The notes beneath the pieces are model-generated. The model was given only the letters and a program-made list of their open reading frames with translations, ran no database searches and was not told where the DNA came from. Positions 50,625 to 58,414 of a DNA stretch of 64,000 nucleotides are shown piece by piece. The DNA is from Pyxidicoccus caerfyrddinensis (lineage in GTDB: Bacteria > Myxococcota > Myxococcia > Myxococcales > Myxococcaceae): the NCBI RefSeq assembly GCF_010894405.1, contig NZ_JAAIYA010000043.1:1-64000 (forward strand). Reading direction: 5' to 3'. The position numbers were made by a program, and so were the translations under genes. How positions within the stretch are numbered: the stretch's first letter is position 1; every line of letters starts with the position of its first letter.

Positions 50625-50924
50625 GTCGGGAAGGCGTCGGTGCGCATGGAGCGGTTACGGGCCCCGAGATTATCACCGCACCTCCTGGAGACGCCGCCCG
50701 CACGACGAGTTGTCGTCATGCCGACGATGCGTCCCGGCGGGTGTGCGCGTCAGCCGGCGGGCCTGCGTCCCAGGCCCTGCGCGAACCCGCACCTGGATTG
50801 TGGGCGTGCGACGTGGAGCGCCTCCTCGCGTGCGAGTGTGCCGCAATCTGCTTTCCTCCGCGAAGGTCCGAGAGGATGCTTCGTGCGACAGGTCCCATCA
50901 CCAGGGGGCCTCGGAGGGCCGAGG
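50625..50924. other. Divergent intergenic region
   Basis: 300 bases between xdhC (minus) and an unknown gene (plus). Codon-like composition is weak here; no clear promoter, operator or RNA gene was recognised. Confidence 0.4.
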
Positions 50925-52160
50925 ATGGGAGTCGAGTCCCGCCGAACCGTCGAGCTGACGTCCGGCGCGAAGCAGCACGAAGGGCCGTCGCATCACCCAC
51001 CTCGCATCCGGCAGCAGTGGGCCGCGTTCAACCGCGTGCGCTCCACCCAGCTGCCGGTGCCCGGGCCGGAGGAGTGGCGCCCCGAGCATGCGGAGGTCCT
51101 GCGCGAGCAGCGCCTGCGGCAGGCCGAGGCCGAAGCGCGGGAGGCGCGGGGGACGGGCAGGAATGTCCTCACGTGCTGGCGCCAGATGCCGGACCTCCCG
51201 GAGGACGCCTCCGTGCTGGCCGTCGAGTGGGCCTTCGAGGGGCCCGCTCCCCGGGCGACGCACGAGGTCGATGACGAGGTGGCCTTCCGGAAGGCCGTGG
51301 ACGCGCAGCTCGGGCGGGAGCGGCGCTGGGGGCTGTGGAAGCGCATCCTCTTCGCCTTCCTGATGTTCCCCTGTGTGTTCGGCGGCGTCGGAACGTCACT
51401 CCAGGGCCCTCTCGGGGATGGGTCGGTGCCAGGCGCGCTGCTCGCGTATGCCGGCTTCACCGCGCTGTGTACGGTGCCCTGGAGCCGGGAGACCCGCCGC
51501 CTCGCGGCGCGGCGGTTCGCGGAGCAGTGGCCGGATTACTGGCGCGAGGCCCTCGCCGCCCACACGGCGCACGCGACGTGGCCGGAGCGGGAGCGCGAGC
51601 GGGTGGCGTGGACCCGGAGGGTCCTGGCCGGCGAGCACGAGGCCGTCCTGGAGTCCGTGCAGCGCGAGCTGGAGGCCCTGGAGCTGCCCTTCGCGTCCCG
51701 GTGCGAGGTCCACCTCGACGGCGCAGCGTGCGCCTTCCTCGCGGTGGACCTTCCCGAAATCGACGACGTCGTCCCCGAGGTGAAGCAGCGCATGCGGTGG
51801 GACGGGACGGTCGAGGAGACCGGGCGCAGGACGAAGGTGGAGCGCCACGAGGACTACCTCCGGCTGGTCGCCGGGCTGGGACTGCTGCTGGCCCGGACCA
51901 CCTTCATGGCCGCGCCCACCATGCGCTACGTCGCGGTGGCGGGCTTCACGCAGCGGCGCCAGGGGGGCAGTGGCGCTCTCGCGTCCGAGTTCGTCTACGA
52001 GGCCGCCTTCACCCGTGAGGAAGCCACCTCCTGGCACCCGGCGACGGTCGACCCGGTGCGGGTGCTCCAGGCGCCCGCGAATCGCTTCTCCCTGGGGCCC
52101 GACCAGAAGCTGTGGCGAATCGACCCGCCCGGCTGGTGGGTTGCGCCTCCGGAAGCGTGA
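50925..52160 (+). CDS. Unknown protein with two membrane helices
   Basis: A 411-residue protein, not recognised. A charged N-terminal region (RQQWAAFNRVRSTQLPVPG, REQRLRQAEAEAREARG) is followed by two adjacent hydrophobic helices near 145-190 (ILFAFLMFPCVFGGVG and ALLAYAGFTALCTV). Then comes a long soluble part with charged helices and a Trp-rich end (LWRIDPPGWWVAPP). The start at 50925 has AGGGCCGAGG ahead; the N-terminus is uncertain. A small unknown gene follows on the same strand after 58 bases. Confidence 0.65.
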   Translation: MGVESRRTVELTSGAKQHEGPSHHPPRIRQQWAAFNRVRSTQLPVPGPEEWRPEHAEVLREQRLRQAEAEAREARGTGRNVLTCWRQMPDLPEDASVLAVEWAFEGPAPRATHEVDDEVAFRKAVDAQLGRERRWGLWKRILFAFLMFPCVFGGVGTSLQGPLGDGSVPGALLAYAGFTALCTVPWSRETRRLAARRFAEQWPDYWREALAAHTAHATWPERERERVAWTRRVLAGEHEAVLESVQRELEALELPFASRCEVHLDGAACAFLAVDLPEIDDVVPEVKQRMRWDGTVEETGRRTKVERHEDYLRLVAGLGLLLARTTFMAAPTMRYVAVAGFTQRRQGGSGALASEFVYEAAFTREEATSWHPATVDPVRVLQAPANRFSLGPDQKLWRIDPPGWWVAPPEA

Positions 52161-52218
52161 CGCGCGGAGCGCCTGGGGCTGGATGAATCTCCAGACCTGA
52201 GGTGTAGTTCCCATCCGC

Positions 52219-52629
52219 ATGCCCGTTTTGCGCTACGTCTTCACGCTGAATGCCGTGCGTGAGCTCGGCCGCCTGGCTCCGGACATCGCTCGTGCGAGAG
52301 CGGAGGCTTCCTGGGAAGAGTGTCTCCAGGGCATCCGCGAGGCGTGCACGCTGTCGCTCGGCATGGAGTTCGACACGCTGGTGTGCTTCGACGCGCGCTC
52401 CGTGGTCCGCCTGTTCGCGCACGCGGAGCAGGCGCGCATCCTCGCCCGACTGGTGGACGAGCGGGCGCGGGCCTTCGCGGAGCGGGGCCAGTTCCAGCAG
52501 GCGCTGGAGGACACCGTCTACGCGGGGCAGTTGCTGACCTGCTCGCGCCAGCGCTTCGGCGTGGCGCGGGACGCGCATGCCGCCCAGACGCTGGAGCGCG
52601 AGCTGCCCGCATTGCCCGAGCAGGGCTGA
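52219..52629 (+). CDS. Unknown small helical protein
   Basis: A 136-residue protein with no recognised family. It is mainly helical, with Arg/Glu/Ala-rich stretches (IARARAEASWEECLQGIREAC, LVDERARAFAERGQF) and two aromatic strands (LRYVFTLNAV, FDTLVCFDARSV). No signal peptide. It is probably co-transcribed with the membrane protein before it and ends 10 bases before the convergent glycosylase gene. Confidence 0.65.
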   Translation: MPVLRYVFTLNAVRELGRLAPDIARARAEASWEECLQGIREACTLSLGMEFDTLVCFDARSVVRLFAHAEQARILARLVDERARAFAERGQFQQALEDTVYAGQLLTCSRQRFGVARDAHAAQTLERELPALPEQG

Positions 52630-52639
52630 GCCGCGCCCC

Positions 52640-53818
52640 TCACGCGGCGACGCGGGCCCGGGGACGGCGGACGCGCTCCACGCCGCACGCCACCGCATGG
52701 CGCGCGAGCGCGGCATCGAGCGCCGCGTCGTCCAGCTTCACGCCCTTCTCGCGCCAGAGGTTGTCCACGTGCAGCGTGTCCTCGCGCACGCGCGCCTCCA
52801 GCCGGCCCACCAGCGCTCCCTTGTGCAGCAGCGGGCACACGTACCAGCCCCACTGCCGCTGCGCGGCGGGCTTGTACACCTCCCACACGTAGTCGAAGCC
52901 GAACGCCAGGCGCACCAGCCCGCGGTCCCACAGCACCGGGTCCAACGGCCCGAGGATGCGCATCCGGTCATCCGGCTCCGGGAAGTCGCGCGCGCGAAAG
53001 CCGCTGGGCGCCAGGTAACGCCGGGGCGAGCCCGGCACCGCCACCTCCTCCAGCACGCCCTCCTTCACCAGCGTGTCCGGCAGGGGCGAGGTGCGCACGT
53101 CGGTCAGCGTGGACCAGTGCGGTCCGGTGACGCGGCTGAGCAGGCCCGCGGCCTCCACGCGCTCCACGAGGGCCCAGCGCCCGAAGGTCTCGTCCACCGG
53201 CGCGTCCGCGAGGCGGGGCAGGGCGCGGCGGGGCACGTCGTACACCTTGCCGCCCGGAGCGCGCCCGCACACCACCACCTGGCAGCGCGTCCAAAGCACC
53301 TCCAGGGCCATGGCGGTGGCGCGGCCGGTGCCCTTCCAGCCACTCCAGTCCAGCGGCACCACGGGCCCGTGGTCCGTCAGCGTCTTCGCGGAGGCCGGGC
53401 CCAATTCCTCCACCTCCTTCAGCACCGCGTGGAGCACCGCCTCCGGCACGCGCTTGAGCCGCTCCTCCAATCGCCACCAGGGCGCCTGGGCGGCGCGCTC
53501 GCGGTAGTAGGGGAAGGCGCTGACGGGCAGCAGGCAGCGCTCCTTGGCGAAGTGCTCGAAGGCATGGCCCGGCATCAGGTGGCGGTACACGTCGCCGCGG
53601 ACGAGGCCGTCCACGCGCGCCAGCGCCACGAGGTCCGCGTTGGTGCCGATGACGTCGAGCGGGTCCAGCTGGATGCAGCGCAGCGCCTTCAGCAGGGCGC
53701 GTACACCGCGCGCGCCCGGGGGCAGCGCCGTCCGGGCCAGTCCGAGCTGGCCCACGAGGTAGCGCCGCGCTTCATCCGGGTGCAGCGTCGCGGCGGGAGG
53801 CAGGGAAGACGGAGGCAC
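52640..53818 (-). CDS. YcaQ/AlkX-type winged-helix DNA glycosylase
   Basis: A 392-residue HTH_42-family protein. The catalytic QxD motif is present as Gln50-Leu51-Asp52 in CIQLDPLDVI, matching the E. coli YcaQ interstrand-crosslink glycosylase. Three winged-helix-like segments and the C-terminal domain (FGFDYVWEVYKPAAQRQWG) follow the family. It would unhook nitrogen-mustard-type crosslinks or remove alkylated purines. The GTG start at 53818 lacks a clear ribosome site, so the true start may lie a few codons later. Confidence 0.88.
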   Translation of the reverse strand: MPPSSLPPAATLHPDEARRYLVGQLGLARTALPPGARGVRALLKALRCIQLDPLDVIGTNADLVALARVDGLVRGDVYRHLMPGHAFEHFAKERCLLPVSAFPYYRERAAQAPWWRLEERLKRVPEAVLHAVLKEVEELGPASAKTLTDHGPVVPLDWSGWKGTGRATAMALEVLWTRCQVVVCGRAPGGKVYDVPRRALPRLADAPVDETFGRWALVERVEAAGLLSRVTGPHWSTLTDVRTSPLPDTLVKEGVLEEVAVPGSPRRYLAPSGFRARDFPEPDDRMRILGPLDPVLWDRGLVRLAFGFDYVWEVYKPAAQRQWGWYVCPLLHKGALVGRLEARVREDTLHVDNLWREKGVKLDDAALDAALARHAVACGVERVRRPRARVAA

Positions 53819-53875
53819 GGAGCGGGACGTTAACAGCCCCCCGCTCCCGCGCCTCGCCTTCCGAGCGACGCGTGG

Positions 53876-54199
53876 CTACTCCCGCTGGGAGACCGGCTCC
53901 TCGCCGCGCCTGCGGGCCTCCTCGTCCTCGTCGGGGCTGCGGGACTCGGGCTCCGGCTCCAGCCGGGCCTGGCGCTCGCTGGCCTCCCAGGACTCGTCCG
54001 CGTCGCGGGCATGCACGCGGGCGGCGGCCTCGTCGTCCTGCGAGCCCGTCCACGTGGTGTGCCCTCCGGCATAGCCCTCCAGCGGGCGGGGGCCCCGGCG
54101 GGACTCCACGTCCAGGTCCTTCCGCTCCTCCTCGCGCAGCCGCTCCCGCTCCTGCTCCCGCTCCCGCTGGTGCTGCTTGTCGATGGGGTTGTCCGCCAT
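53876..54199 (-). CDS. Small highly charged, probably disordered protein
   Basis: A 107-residue protein, about half Glu, Arg, Asp and Gln, beginning MADNPIDKQHQREREQERE. A predicted charged single helix is followed by an acidic tail (EPEPESRSPDEDEEARRRGEE). No domain recognised. Start at 54199 has GGAGGTG at ideal spacing, which is the main support that it is expressed. Confidence 0.65.
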   Translation of the reverse strand: MADNPIDKQHQREREQERERLREEERKDLDVESRRGPRPLEGYAGGHTTWTGSQDDEAAARVHARDADESWEASERQARLEPEPESRSPDEDEEARRRGEEPVSQRE

Positions 54200-54316
54200 G
54201 GTGCTGTCACCTCCAGCCCCAAGGTGCGGCCCGCCCTGGAGGATGGCAGCGGGGGAGCGGCCGCTCGCGCCTGGCCGCATGCCCGGCGTACACCCGGGCA
54301 CCGGACCGCGCGCGGC

Positions 54317-55288
54317 TCACCGCATGCGCAGCACGACCTTGCCCGTCGCCTTCCGGGTCTCCAATTCGCGCAGCGCCTGCGCCCCCTGCTCCAGCGGGAA
54401 GACGCTGCCCACCACCGGCTCCAGCACGCCCTGGTCCGCCATCGCCTCCAAATCCTTGGCGATGGTGGGCGTCAGCGACGGCTCATGCAGGAGGAAGCCG
54501 CCCCAGGCCACGCCCACCACGTCGATGTTGCGCAACAGCAGCCGGTTCACCTGCACCTCGGGGATGCGGCCGCCCGCGAAGCCCACCACCAGCAGCCGTC
54601 CCTCGGGGGCCAGGCACTTGAGGCTCTTGTCGAAGATGTCGCCGCCCACGGGGTCCAGCACCACGTTGGCCCCCATGCCGCCCGTCTTCTCGCGCACCTG
54701 GGCCACCCAGTCCCCGGTGGACAGCAGCACCTCGTGCGCGCCGGCCTTCCTCGCCACCTCGGCCTTGCGCTCGTCGCTCACGACGGCGAAGACGCGCGCG
54801 CCCGCGCCCCGGGCCACCTGCACCGCCGCCGTCCCCACGCCGCCCGCCGCGCCGTGGATCAGCACCGCGTCGCCCGACTTCACCCGGCCGCGCCGGTGCA
54901 GCGCGAAGTGGGCCGTGTGGTAGTTCATCACCACGCCCGCCGCCGCCTCGAAGCTCCAGCGCGCGGGGATGGGGAACACCATCTCCGGTTGTATCGCCGC
55001 GACCTCCGCGAAGCCGCCCAACCCGAAGCTGAACGCCATCACCCGCTGCCCCGGCTTCACCGCCGAGCGGGCCGGCGCGCTGCGCACCACGCCCGCCACC
55101 TCCACGCCCGGCACGAAGGGCAGCGCCGGCTTCATCTGGTACTGCCCGCGCGTGAGCAGCAGGTCCGGGAAGCTCACGCCCGCCGCCGCCACGTCGATGA
55201 GTACCAGGTCATCGGACTCGGGCTCTGGGATGTCCACGAGCTGGAGTCCATCCGGTCCGTCCAGCCGCTGCAGTTGCAGTGCGCGCAT
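54317..55288 (-). CDS. NADPH:quinone oxidoreductase-type medium-chain reductase
   Basis: A 323-residue zinc-free MDR enzyme. The GroES-like domain starts MRALQLQRLDGPDGLQLVD and has PFVPGVEVAGVV. The Rossmann domain has the nucleotide loop HGAAGGVGTAAVQVAR. The end has LRELETRKATGKVVLR, typical of quinone oxidoreductases. It reduces quinones or enones with NADPH in the cytoplasm. The permuted tRNA block lies upstream on the other strand. Confidence 0.93.
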   Translation of the reverse strand: MRALQLQRLDGPDGLQLVDIPEPESDDLVLIDVAAAGVSFPDLLLTRGQYQMKPALPFVPGVEVAGVVRSAPARSAVKPGQRVMAFSFGLGGFAEVAAIQPEMVFPIPARWSFEAAAGVVMNYHTAHFALHRRGRVKSGDAVLIHGAAGGVGTAAVQVARGAGARVFAVVSDERKAEVARKAGAHEVLLSTGDWVAQVREKTGGMGANVVLDPVGGDIFDKSLKCLAPEGRLLVVGFAGGRIPEVQVNRLLLRNIDVVGVAWGGFLLHEPSLTPTIAKDLEAMADQGVLEPVVGSVFPLEQGAQALRELETRKATGKVVLRMR

Positions 55289-55423
55289 TGTCTGTCTACC
55301 TCCAGGGTGGGGCCCTAACGTAGCGCGGAAAAAATGCCCCTCGTCAGGGCTCGCGCGTTCGACGCGTCTTTCTCCTCGCAGGCAAGGTCGACGGCGGCAT
55401 CGCCCGACACCGAGCCACCTCTT

Positions 55424-55570
55424 TTGAAGCGCCCGGCTGGTGAGGCCCTACACGCACTCACTGTTGGTTCGAATCCAACTTCCGCCACCAACGGCGGAAT
55501 AGCCAAATGGTAAAGGCACTCGATTCATACTCGAGCTTCACCCGATGGCTTCACTCCTCGGGCGCTTCAA
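55424..55570 (+). ncRNA. Two-helix RNA element enclosing permuted tRNA locus 1
   Basis: The outer helix pairs TTGAAGCGCCCG (55424-55435) with CGGGCGCTTCAA (55559-55570), 12 perfect pairs plus a G-U. A 2x2 internal loop follows. Then an inner 9-pair helix joins 55439-55447 to 55547-55555 (two G-U pairs). Next is single-stranded CTACACGCACT (55448-55458), then the tRNA halves. On the 3' side a 10-base linker (55537-55546) leads back into the inner helix. Locus 2 has the same plan with different stem sequences. Read as an intron it would be a small hairpin opened at its loop. The pairing is seen; the splicing function is inferred. Confidence 0.85.
55459..55536 (+). tRNA. Circularly permuted tRNA with CAU anticodon (Met or Ile2)
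   Basis: The 3' half comes first. CACT is followed by the T-arm GTTGG-TTCGAAT-CCAAC (55463-55479), acceptor strand TTCCGCC (55480-55486), discriminator A and encoded CCA (55488-55490). After two bases comes the 5' half: acceptor GGCGGAA (55493-55499, all 7 pairs with TTCCGCC), D-arm with GG, and anticodon stem CTCGA/TCGAG around TTCATAC, anticodon CAT at 55526-55528. Joining C55536 to C55459 gives a 5-base variable loop and exactly 76 nt with CCA. It is not an initiator (G1-C72, no GGG/CCC stem). The break lies in the variable loop; the exact junction is inferred. Confidence 0.85.
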
Positions 55571-55585
55571 TACCTCACACGTTTC

Positions 55586-55724
55586 GACGTCCGGCCGGAG
55601 TGGCCCTACACGCACTGGGTGCTTGAAGTCGCCGGTTCGAATCCGGCTCTCCCGACTGCTTCCGGGGGATAGCTCAGCGGTTAGAGCGCGAGCCTGAAAC
55701 TCACGGCTACTCCACTCGGACGTC
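55586..55724 (+). ncRNA. Two-helix RNA element enclosing permuted tRNA locus 2
   Basis: Outer helix GACGTCCG (55586-55593) with CGGACGTC (55717-55724), plus the same closing G-U as in locus 1. A 2x2 internal loop follows, then an inner 9-pair helix 55597-55605 with 55705-55713, with its G-U at the same sixth position. The identical 11-base CTACACGCACT lies at 55606-55616. Two inner pairs change in a compensatory way relative to locus 1 (T-A to A-T and A-T to T-A), and the outer stems share little sequence but both pair. This is good evidence that the RNA structure is selected. Confidence 0.85.
55617..55696 (+). tRNA. Circularly permuted tRNA-Pro(GGG), split in the anticodon
   Basis: 3' half (55617-55655): GGGT, anticodon-stem strand GCTTG, variable loop AAGTC, T-arm GCCGG-TTCGAAT-CCGGC, acceptor TCTCCCG, A73. 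After a 7-base linker comes the 5' half (55663-55696): acceptor CGGGGGA (7 pairs, one G-T), TA, D-arm GCTC-AGCGGTTA-GAGC, G, stem CGAGC, then CTG. Joining G55696 to G55617 yields a 7-base loop CTGGGGT: anticodon GGG, G37, stem CGAGC/GCTTG. C1-G72 with A73 is the proline signature. The rebuilt tRNA is 73 nt; CCA is not encoded. Reading straight on (CTGAAAC, Phe) leaves a mismatched stem and lacks Phe identity. Confidence 0.85.
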
Positions 55725-56077
55725 AGCTTCCTTCCCGTCAGCTCCCGGCCCGGCCGCGCGATGCGGGTGCCCCACGGCACCCCGTCGACGCGGCCTGGAC
55801 GCGTTTCCCCGGGCCGGCTTCGCGCGCGGACCCTGCCAACGTCCGCCCGGCCACGGGCTTTCTTCGAAAAAGGCGCGGATCTGGATGTGACCTGTCACGT
55901 TCTGCCGTAGTCTCAACTGACTCGGACGGGTACTTCTAAGCCCATGGAACTTTTAGGCTTCCATGACAAAGCTTGAATTCTGAGAATAGGTGACAGCGTG
56001 AAATAATCGCGCAACCTTGAAATCCCCGTCACCTCCGTGCGACCATGCTTCCTAATCTTTCCGCTTAGGAGGATTAC
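55725..56077. other. Leader region of the M4 protease gene
   Basis: Between the permuted tRNA block and the protease start. It becomes AT-richer after 55860. A 7-bp inverted repeat CATGGAA / TTCCATG (55943-55965) overlaps an alternative pairing AAGCC / GGCTT (55938-55960), so the leader could switch between two hairpins. A -10-like AATAAT lies at 56002-56007. TAGGAGGA just before the start is a very strong ribosome site. Confidence 0.5.
55765..55782 (+). terminator. Hairpin downstream of the permuted tRNA block
   Basis: GGGTGCC-CCAC-GGCACCC, a 7-bp stem with a 4-base loop, 40 bases past locus 2. It could end the tRNA transcript; no T-run. Confidence 0.4.
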
Positions 56078-58309
56078 ATGGTGCAGAGCAAGCGAGTACG
56101 CGGAGTACTTGGAATCGCGGCGTTTTCCGTCGTTGTCGGTTGCAACGAGTCCACCCCTGCTCCCGAGGCCAACAAGCCCGCGGAAGCTGCCCACACGGCG
56201 GCGCTGGAGAATGGGCAGAACGTAGTGTCGAAGGACGGGGCGGGAATCGCCACGTTCATCACGGGCAACCTGGCCCCGGCGCCGGAAATCCCGGCCGAGG
56301 GCGCGGCGTCCCTGCAGCGCGATGCGCTGGCTCCGGTGGTCGAGGCCCTGGCCCCGGCGTTCCACCTGGCCCCGGCCAACCTGGTCTTCACGAAGGGCTA
56401 CACGGATCCGCAGGGCGACAGCCACTTCCGGTACGCCGTGCGTCACAACGACCTCCCCGTGTTCGGCGGTGAGTTCCGCCTGCACGTGCGTGCCGGGCAG
56501 GTCATCGCGGCGAACACCAACGTTCGCAGCGACCTGAAGGCGGACGCCAAGCCCACCATCCCCGCCGAGGCGGCGCTGTCCTCGGCCGCGTCGGACCGCG
56601 AGACGGTCGCGGGCGCCGTCACCAGCCCCGAGACGGAGCTGGTGTACTTCCGTGACGGCGACGAGCTGCGCCTGATGTACAAGCTCGTGCAGACGGGCGA
56701 GAAGGCGGACGGCACGCCTGTGCGCGACATCCTGCTGGTCGACGCGAAGAGCGGCGACGTGCAGCTGCGCATCCCGCAGATCAAGGAGGCGCTCAACCGC
56801 CGCCTGCACAACCTCAACCACGGCACCTCGCTGCCGGGCCCCGTGGCCCGCGTCGAGGGTGGGGCTCCCGTGGCCGACGCGGTGGTCAACACCAACTACG
56901 ACCACCTGGGCACCGTCTACAACTGCTACCAGACGCTGTTCGGCCGCGACTCGCTCAACAACGCGGGTGGCATGCTCATCAGCTCGGTGCACTACAGCAA
57001 CAACTACGTGAACGCCTTCTGGGACGGTACCCAGATGGTGTACGGCGATGGCGACGGCGTGAACGCCTCGAACCTGGCCAACTCGCTGGACGTGACGGCG
57101 CACGAGCTGACGCACGCCGTGACGGAGAACGAGTCGGACCTCATCTACTCGGGTGAGTCCGGTGGTCTGAACGAGTCCATGTCGGACATCTTCGGCGCGG
57201 TCTGCGAGTGGTACGGCGACGGCTCCGGTCCTGTGTCTCCCCGCCACTGGCTGGTGGGCGACGACGTCTGGACGCCGAGCATCCCGAACGACGCGCTCCG
57301 CTACATGAACGACCCCGTGCTGGACGGGGACTCGCTGGACTACTACCCGAACTACGGCTCGGGCGTGGACGTGCACTACAGCTCCGGTATCTCCAACCTG
57401 GCGTTCTACCTGCTGTCGCAGGGTGGCACGCACCCGCGCGGCAAGACCACCCAGGTCGTCGCGGGCATCGGCATCGAGAAGGCCGGCCAGATCTTCTACA
57501 GGGCCAACAGGGACCTGCTCCTGCCCTCGTCCAACTTCGAGGCCGCGAAGACGGCCACGGAGCAGGCGGCGGCGCAGCTGGGCTACGACGCGGCGACCAT
57601 CGCCTCGGTGAGCAACGCGTGGAAGGCCGTCGGCGTCGGCGTGCCGATTCCTCCTCCGCCGACGGACCCGCTCGAGAAGGACCTGCCGATCACGGGCATC
57701 TCCGGCTCCAGCGGCTCGCTGAAGTACTACAAGGTGACCATCCCCGAGGGCGCGTACGACCTGACGTTCACGCTGTCGGGTGGCACGGGTGACGCGGACC
57801 TGTACGTCCGTTACAACAACGCGCCGACGACCACCTCGTACGACTGCCGTCCGTACCGCTCGGGCAACGAGGAGACCTGCGCGTTCGCGGCTCCTTCGCA
57901 TGGCACCTGGTACGTGATGCTGCGCGGCTTCAGCGCCTACGCCAACACCTCGCTGAAGGTGACCTGGAAGGGTGGCTACATCCCGGTGACCAGCGGCGTG
58001 CCGTACAAGTACTTCAGCGGCGCGGCGGGCTCGTCCACGGTGTTCACCATCACCATGCCGGAGCGCCGTCCGGGCACCGGCAAGAACAGCCTGTACGTGT
58101 CGACGGGCGAGGGCTACGGCAACCCCGACGTGTACGTGAAGCTCGGCTCGGCCCCGACGAAGTCCGACTACGACTGCCGCAGCGTGAAGGAGCACATGTC
58201 CGAGACGTGCAACCTCCTGAACGTGCCGGCGGGCAAGTACTACATCGAGGTCTTCGGCGCGAAGGGCGGCTACGAGGAGATCGCCTTCATCGCCTCGTAC
58301 CTCCAGTAG
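56078..58309 (+). CDS. M4-family (thermolysin-like) secreted metalloprotease with two PPC domains
   Basis: A 743-residue zinc protease. It has a signal peptide with a lipobox-like VVGC and an FTP/PepSY-type propeptide (about 50-235). The catalytic domain has HELTH (His342, Glu343, His346) and the third zinc ligand Glu366 in GGLNESMSD. A C-terminal M4 helical domain follows, then two PPC (bacterial pre-peptidase C-terminal) beta domains with one disulfide pair each (about 560-645 and 655-740). Made as a zymogen and self-processed. Such proteases serve predation and nutrient release in myxobacteria (known for the group; here inferred). Confidence 0.95.
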   Translation: MVQSKRVRGVLGIAAFSVVVGCNESTPAPEANKPAEAAHTAALENGQNVVSKDGAGIATFITGNLAPAPEIPAEGAASLQRDALAPVVEALAPAFHLAPANLVFTKGYTDPQGDSHFRYAVRHNDLPVFGGEFRLHVRAGQVIAANTNVRSDLKADAKPTIPAEAALSSAASDRETVAGAVTSPETELVYFRDGDELRLMYKLVQTGEKADGTPVRDILLVDAKSGDVQLRIPQIKEALNRRLHNLNHGTSLPGPVARVEGGAPVADAVVNTNYDHLGTVYNCYQTLFGRDSLNNAGGMLISSVHYSNNYVNAFWDGTQMVYGDGDGVNASNLANSLDVTAHELTHAVTENESDLIYSGESGGLNESMSDIFGAVCEWYGDGSGPVSPRHWLVGDDVWTPSIPNDALRYMNDPVLDGDSLDYYPNYGSGVDVHYSSGISNLAFYLLSQGGTHPRGKTTQVVAGIGIEKAGQIFYRANRDLLLPSSNFEAAKTATEQAAAQLGYDAATIASVSNAWKAVGVGVPIPPPPTDPLEKDLPITGISGSSGSLKYYKVTIPEGAYDLTFTLSGGTGDADLYVRYNNAPTTTSYDCRPYRSGNEETCAFAAPSHGTWYVMLRGFSAYANTSLKVTWKGGYIPVTSGVPYKYFSGAAGSSTVFTITMPERRPGTGKNSLYVSTGEGYGNPDVYVKLGSAPTKSDYDCRSVKEHMSETCNLLNVPAGKYYIEVFGAKGGYEEIAFIASYLQ

Positions 58310-58325
58310 TCAGCCGTCTGAAGTG

Positions 58326-58349
58326 ACGGCGCGGCGAAAGCCGCGCCGT
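58326..58349 (+). terminator. Strong GAAA-tetraloop terminator hairpin
   Basis: ACGGCGCGGC-GAAA-GCCGCGCCGT: 10 perfect pairs with a GNRA-type loop, 16 bases after the protease stop, followed by TT. Confidence 0.8.
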
Positions 58350-58414
58350 TGAGGCCCCGGGTCGTCCGCTCAGGCGGGCACCCGGGGCTTCGGCTTTTCA
58401 GGGAGTGGGTTGCC

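Noticed and set aside
55676..55705. Reading locus 2 as tRNA-Phe (anticodon GAA in CTGAAAC)
   Set aside because: The anticodon stem would have two mismatches and C1-G72 is wrong for Phe; joining to the upstream GGGT-GCTTG gives a near-perfect stem and proline identity.
55424..55724. Split group I or group II intron, or permuted tmRNA
   Set aside because: Flanks total only about 60-70 nt per locus, with no P3-P7 core or domain V, and no tag-peptide frame is present.
55424..55724. Ordinary tRNA cluster with deletions
   Set aside because: The two acceptor strands within each locus match each other exactly and the joined tRNAs have canonical lengths; random loss would not leave this in both copies.
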